A stretch of DNA of 8,536 nucleotides from assembly GCA_021159955.1 (NCBI GenBank), contig JAGHDJ010000051.1, positions 1 through 8,536 on the forward strand. Direction: 5' to 3'. Positions 5,398 to 8,536 of the stretch are shown piece by piece. Below the pieces are notes generated by a model. It was not told the origin of the DNA. It did not search any database and worked only from the letters and a program-made list of their open reading frames with translations. Both the position numbers and the translations under genes were made by a program. This stretch comes from Dehalococcoidia bacterium (GTDB lineage Bacteria > Chloroflexota > Dehalococcoidia > UBA2247). How positions within the stretch are numbered: the stretch's first letter is position 1; each line of letters opens with the position of its first letter.

Positions 5398-6990
5398 TTA
5401 CTTCAGGGATGAGTCAAAGGATGAGCTGTGTGTTCCTCGTGGTGCATTTACTGCCTGCGGCTGTAGCTGCTTTACCTCTACGCGTGGAGGATTACGCATC
5501 TTATCGGCAACCTTGCGGAAGTGGTAGCCGTAGGCGGCTAGGCTTAGGGAGATTTGAATTGTCTTGGGACGCTTGAGCACAGTTGAGGTAAAAAATTGCC
5601 AGTATCGCCACCTTCCCCTATCTTTGAGACCCAGGGACCACGATACCTTGATAAGGGACTTCAAATCGCCAAATTTGGGCAGACTAAAACTGCGCCCCTT
5701 TCTCTTCGGGGGGTGATATTCCTTTAGAAAGGTCTTAATGCGTTTATAGTGTTCCTTGGGAGAATAAATGGTGTCCATTATATTCTTATAACCCTGGTGT
5801 AGTGTTTCATAGCCCATCTTGGGTATAATATTAGTAGTTCCATCGGTGTTGTCGCCGGAGCCCCCAGGCAGGATGCGTCCCTCTTTTTCCATACGCTGGT
5901 ATAGTCTCGTCCCTGGAGGAGCCATCAGCATACCTACCATAGCGGTAACTATCCCGCTCTTCTGGATGAAGTTAATCTGGTCGTGGAAGATGGATTGCGG
6001 ATCGTGGTCAAATCCCACTATGAATCCGCCCTGCACCTGTAAGCCATAGTTCTGAATCTTCTTTACTGAGGCGACTAAATCTCGACCCTTATTTTGCACT
6101 TTGTGGCACTCTTCTAAGCTATTCTCGTTTGGGGTCTCAATGCCGATAAACACCGTGTTGAATCCGGCCTTCGTCATCATCCTCATCAACTCATCATCAT
6201 CAGCCAGGTTTATGGAAGCCTCGGTGAAGAAGGAGAAGGGGTATCCCCTAAACTGCATCCACTCAATCATAGCCGGCAGGATTTCCTTCTTCAACTTTGC
6301 CTTGTTGCCGATGAAGTTATCGTCAACGATAAAGACCATTGAACGCCAGCCGCTCTGATACAGGACTTCCAGTTCTTCCTGTAGCTGTTCCTTGCTTTTG
6401 GTGCGGGGCCTGTGCCCGTTTAACAGGGTTACGTTGCAGAACTCGCAGTTGAAGGGGCAGCCGCGGGAATACTGAATACACATAGAGGAGTATTTATTCA
6501 TATCGATGTATTCCCAGCGGGGCAGGGGAGTTTTGGTTACGTCGGGCCACACATTAAGTGGAGCGGTGTATTTGTGCTTGGCATGACCATTCTTGAGGTC
6601 TTCCAGAAAAAGAGGCATTGTGGTCTCGGCTTCGTCCAGAACCATGTGGGTTACCAGCTTGTCAAATTCATGAGGAACCAGCGTTGCCATAGGACCACCG
6701 ATAACGGTTTTTATCCCGAGATTATTGCATCTCTTGATGACCTCGTGGGTGGACTTTAGTTGGACTATCATCCCGCTGATGAGCACGTAGTCCGCCCATT
6801 TGATGTCTTTATCAGTCAGGTTAGTGATGTTCATATCCACCAGCTTTTGCTGCCATTCCGTGGGCAGCATAGCTGATACGGTTAACAGACCCAGAGGAGG
6901 AAAAGCCGCTTTCTTGGAGATGAACTTTAAGGCGTGCTTTAAGCTCCAGAAGGTGTCCGTATAGCGGGGATAAACTAGCAATACCTTCAA
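5398..6990 (-). CDS. B12-binding domain radical SAM protein, DUF4070 type
   Basis: This 530-aa protein has an N-terminal cobalamin-binding Rossmann-like domain (about 1-140; MKVLLVYPRY start, FPPLGLLTV, IGGPMAT). The radical SAM barrel follows, with the cluster motif C178-x3-C182-x2-C185 in SRGCPFNCEFC, then VDDNFIGN, EASINLADD, GIETP and GGFIVGFD. The C-terminal region (about 380-530) resembles DUF4070. This architecture is that of HpnP-like hopanoid methylases and many uncharacterised relatives. They use a 4Fe-4S cluster and S-adenosylmethionine, often with cobalamin, to methylate or rearrange unactivated carbons. No DxHxxG cobalamin signature is visible, as is common in this subgroup. The start is TTG at 6990, supported by GAGGAGA (7004-6998) 7 nt upstream. 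The gene lies between the acetyl-CoA synthetase gene (71 nt upstream) and the HAD gene (4 nt downstream). Substrate is not known; lipid modification is a guess by family analogy. Confidence 0.9.
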   Translation of the reverse strand: MKVLLVYPRYTDTFWSLKHALKFISKKAAFPPLGLLTVSAMLPTEWQQKLVDMNITNLTDKDIKWADYVLISGMIVQLKSTHEVIKRCNNLGIKTVIGGPMATLVPHEFDKLVTHMVLDEAETTMPLFLEDLKNGHAKHKYTAPLNVWPDVTKTPLPRWEYIDMNKYSSMCIQYSRGCPFNCEFCNVTLLNGHRPRTKSKEQLQEELEVLYQSGWRSMVFIVDDNFIGNKAKLKKEILPAMIEWMQFRGYPFSFFTEASINLADDDELMRMMTKAGFNTVFIGIETPNENSLEECHKVQNKGRDLVASVKKIQNYGLQVQGGFIVGFDHDPQSIFHDQINFIQKSGIVTAMVGMLMAPPGTRLYQRMEKEGRILPGGSGDNTDGTTNIIPKMGYETLHQGYKNIMDTIYSPKEHYKRIKTFLKEYHPPKRKGRSFSLPKFGDLKSLIKVSWSLGLKDRGRWRYWQFFTSTVLKRPKTIQISLSLAAYGYHFRKVADKMRNPPRVEVKQLQPQAVNAPRGTHSSSFDSSLK

Positions 6991-7031
6991 TTAGAAATCT
7001 CCTCTGGGTCTGTATTCATTTATTACTTCCC

Positions 7032-7063
7032 ATCTGTCATTATAAGCAGAATGACAGATTTTT
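7032..7063. promoter_or_regulatory. Perfect 10-bp palindrome between the synthetase and radical SAM genes
   Basis: ATCTGTCATT (7032-7041) pairs perfectly with AATGACAGAT (7050-7059) around an 8-nt loop, starting 2 nt after the synthetase stop. The T-run (7059-7063) follows on the plus strand, so as a terminator it faces the wrong way for the minus-strand genes. On the minus strand one arm and part of the loop form TATAAT (7044-7039), a perfect -10 box without a clear -35. The hairpin may punctuate the synthetase message, and the box may start a separate transcript for the radical SAM-HAD pair. Confidence 0.4.
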
Positions 7064-8536
7064 ACTGCATACCTTCAATCAGTGAATCCAGTACTGATGC
7101 ATCGGCAAGAGTGCTGGTGTCACCCAGCTCGTCTATTTTGTTTGCTGCCAGTTTCTTCAAGATTCTTCTCATAATCTTTCCGCTTCTGGTCTTGGGCAGG
7201 GCATCGGTAAACTGAATCTTGTCAGGAGCGGCAATGGGTCCTATCTCCTTGCGGACATGCTTTACCAGCTCCTTTTTGAGTTCGTCTGTTTTTTCCACAC
7301 CAGCTTTTAAGGTGACATAGGCGTATATTCCCTGTCCCTTAATATCATGGGGCATTCCCACAACGGCAGATTCAGTCACCAGTTCGTGGCTGACTAGCGC
7401 ACTCTCAACTTCTGCTGTGCCCATTCGGTGTCCTGATACGTTGATTACGTCATCTATTCTACCCATCAGCCAGATGTAGCCATCCTCGTCTATTCTGGCA
7501 CCGTCGCCGCAGGTATATACACCGGGGAATTGTGTGAAGTAAGTATCTTTGAATCTCTGGGGATTGCGATATACGGTTCTCATCAATCCGGGCCAGGGTT
7601 TTCTTATCGCCAGATAGCCACCCTCGTTGACTTCTGCTTCGGAACCATCTTCTCGTAGGATTACTGGATCTATTCCAGGGAATGGGACGGTGGCAGATCC
7701 TGGCTTGAGCGGGATTGCTCCTGCCAGTGGAGAGATTATGATACCGCCGGTTTCTGTTTGCCAGTAGGTATCAACAACGGGGCATTTTCCCTTGCCGATT
7801 ACGTTGTAATACCACATCCATACCTCCGGGTTGATGGGCTCGCCGACAGTTCCCAGCACTTTCAGACTGCTCATATCGCATCCGTTGGGCCACTTGTCGC
7901 CGTGTCGCACCAATGAGCGTATAGCGGTGGGGCCGGTATGGAATTTACTCCCCTTGTATTTCTCTACGATTTTCCAGAACCTGTCCGGCTCAGGGAAGGT
8001 TGGCACACCTTCAAACATTATGGAGGTGGCACCCTGTGACAGCAATCCGTAAACGATATAGCTGTGACCTGTTATCCATCCGATGTCCGCTGTGCACCAG
8101 ATGACATCGTTATCTTTTATATCAAAAACCCACTTAGAGGTCTGCATCGTGTAGAGCAAATATCCTGCCTGTGTGTGCAGTACTCCCTTGGGTTTTCCCG
8201 TGCTGCCGCTGGTATATAGGATAAAGAGAGGATCTTCAGAATCCATCTCCTCTGCCTTATTGTCGGCGGTGATGTCGCCTGCTGACATCACATCCTGCCA
8301 CCACAGGTCGCGGCCCTCTTTCATGGTGACTTCGTTCTTGCCCCTCTTTACCACGATGGAAGTCTTTATATTCGGGCATGATTCCAATGCCTTGTCTGCG
8401 TTGGATTTACTGTTCAGGACCTTGCCGTTGCGGTAGTATCCATCGCTGCAAATGAGCAGCGAGGAGCCGCAGTCTTGGATTCTATCGCGAAGAGCTTCAG
8501 CACTGAACCCGCCGAAGACTATACTGTGTATGGCGC
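7062..8536 (-). CDS. acs: Acetyl-CoA synthetase, AMP-forming (N-terminus beyond the right edge)
   Basis: The enzyme activates acetate with ATP to acetyl-AMP and transfers it to CoA in the cytosol. The frame stays open to the right edge, giving 490 codons; full-length Acs is about 650 aa, so roughly 160 N-terminal residues and the start lie outside. Visible in order are [17 protein letters not shown], the phosphate-binding [11 protein letters not shown] (about 8184-8216), TYWQTETGG with the conserved Thr and Glu, [26 protein letters not shown], and C-terminal [11 protein letters not shown]. The Lys in SGKIMRR is the adenylation-step catalytic residue and the one acetylated by Pat-type enzymes in other bacteria. 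Any codon read as a start near 8387 is internal, because the upstream residues are clearly Acs. It is likely the first visible gene of a minus-strand set with the radical SAM and HAD genes. A propionyl-CoA synthetase is possible but less likely. Confidence 0.93.
   Translation of the reverse strand, partial: AIHSIVFGGFSAEALRDRIQDCGSSLLICSDGYYRNGKVLNSKSNADKALESCPNIKTSIVVKRGKNEVTMKEGRDLWWQDVMSAGDITADNKAEEMDSEDPLFILYTSGSTGKPKGVLHTQAGYLLYTMQTSKWVFDIKDNDVIWCTADIGWITGHSYIVYGLLSQGATSIMFEGVPTFPEPDRFWKIVEKYKGSKFHTGPTAIRSLVRHGDKWPNGCDMSSLKVLGTVGEPINPEVWMWYYNVIGKGKCPVVDTYWQTETGGIIISPLAGAIPLKPGSATVPFPGIDPVILREDGSEAEVNEGGYLAIRKPWPGLMRTVYRNPQRFKDTYFTQFPGVYTCGDGARIDEDGYIWLMGRIDDVINVSGHRMGTAEVESALVSHELVTESAVVGMPHDIKGQGIYAYVTLKAGVEKTDELKKELVKHVRKEIGPIAAPDKIQFTDALPKTRSGKIMRRILKKLAANKIDELGDTSTLADASVLDSLIEGMQ

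Noticed and set aside
5271..5576. Plus-strand 101-codon frame over the HAD/radical SAM junction
   Set aside because: It is antisense to the ends of two well-recognised genes, and its product matches nothing.
8173..8436. Plus-strand frame antisense to acs
   Set aside because: The opposite strand carries conserved Acs motifs throughout, so this is a shadow frame.
1..8536. CRISPR array, tRNA, rRNA or transposase gene
   Set aside because: No regularly spaced repeats, cloverleaf-like sequence, rRNA segment or transposase motif was seen on either strand by reading.

Overview
The window looks like a chromosomal segment from an anaerobic bacterium, most likely an uncultured Chloroflexota of the Dehalococcoidia type. 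This rests on the style of the intergenic repeats (3712-3745, 782-815) and on the kind of radical SAM, NifX-like and permease genes present. It is inference, held at moderate to low confidence. GC content is middling, starts include GTG and TTG, and recognisable sigma70-type promoters occur on both strands.

Left part (1-3675): a possible gene tail ends at the left edge, followed by a hairpin terminator at 77-111. A flavin reductase-like FMN protein (110-673, minus) has a good promoter of its own. A roughly 400-bp spacer with palindromic repeat debris comes next, then a lipid/diacylglycerol kinase-family gene (1072-2082, plus). After tandem hairpins and a 56-bp repeat copy comes a two-gene operon (2329-3675, plus) with a near-consensus promoter. 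Its first gene joins a NifX/NifB-type cofactor domain to half of an ArsP/DUF318-type permease, and its second gene encodes another half-permease. A second copy of the 56-bp repeat lies just after the operon in the same orientation, so the operon is bracketed by direct repeats.

Middle (3676-4727): a small divergently oriented module (3886-4492, minus) resembles a type II toxin-antitoxin pair, with an AbrB-like antitoxin first and a RelE/ParE-like toxin overlapping it by 11 nt. The antitoxin promoter has a perfect TTGACA box that abuts a 15-bp palindrome. A spacer holding a seven-codon reading frame with a strong Shine-Dalgarno follows.

Right part (4728-8536): three minus-strand genes are probably read together from right to left. 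They are an AMP-forming acetyl-CoA synthetase whose N-terminus is cut by the window edge, a B12-binding radical SAM protein of the DUF4070/hopanoid-methylase-like type, and a HAD hydrolase that begins 4 nt after it and has His in place of the usual general-acid Asp. A perfect 10-bp palindrome separates the synthetase from the radical SAM gene.

The strongest candidates for something new are the NifX-domain half-permease pair with its flanking repeats, and the toxin-antitoxin-like module with its operator-like promoter.
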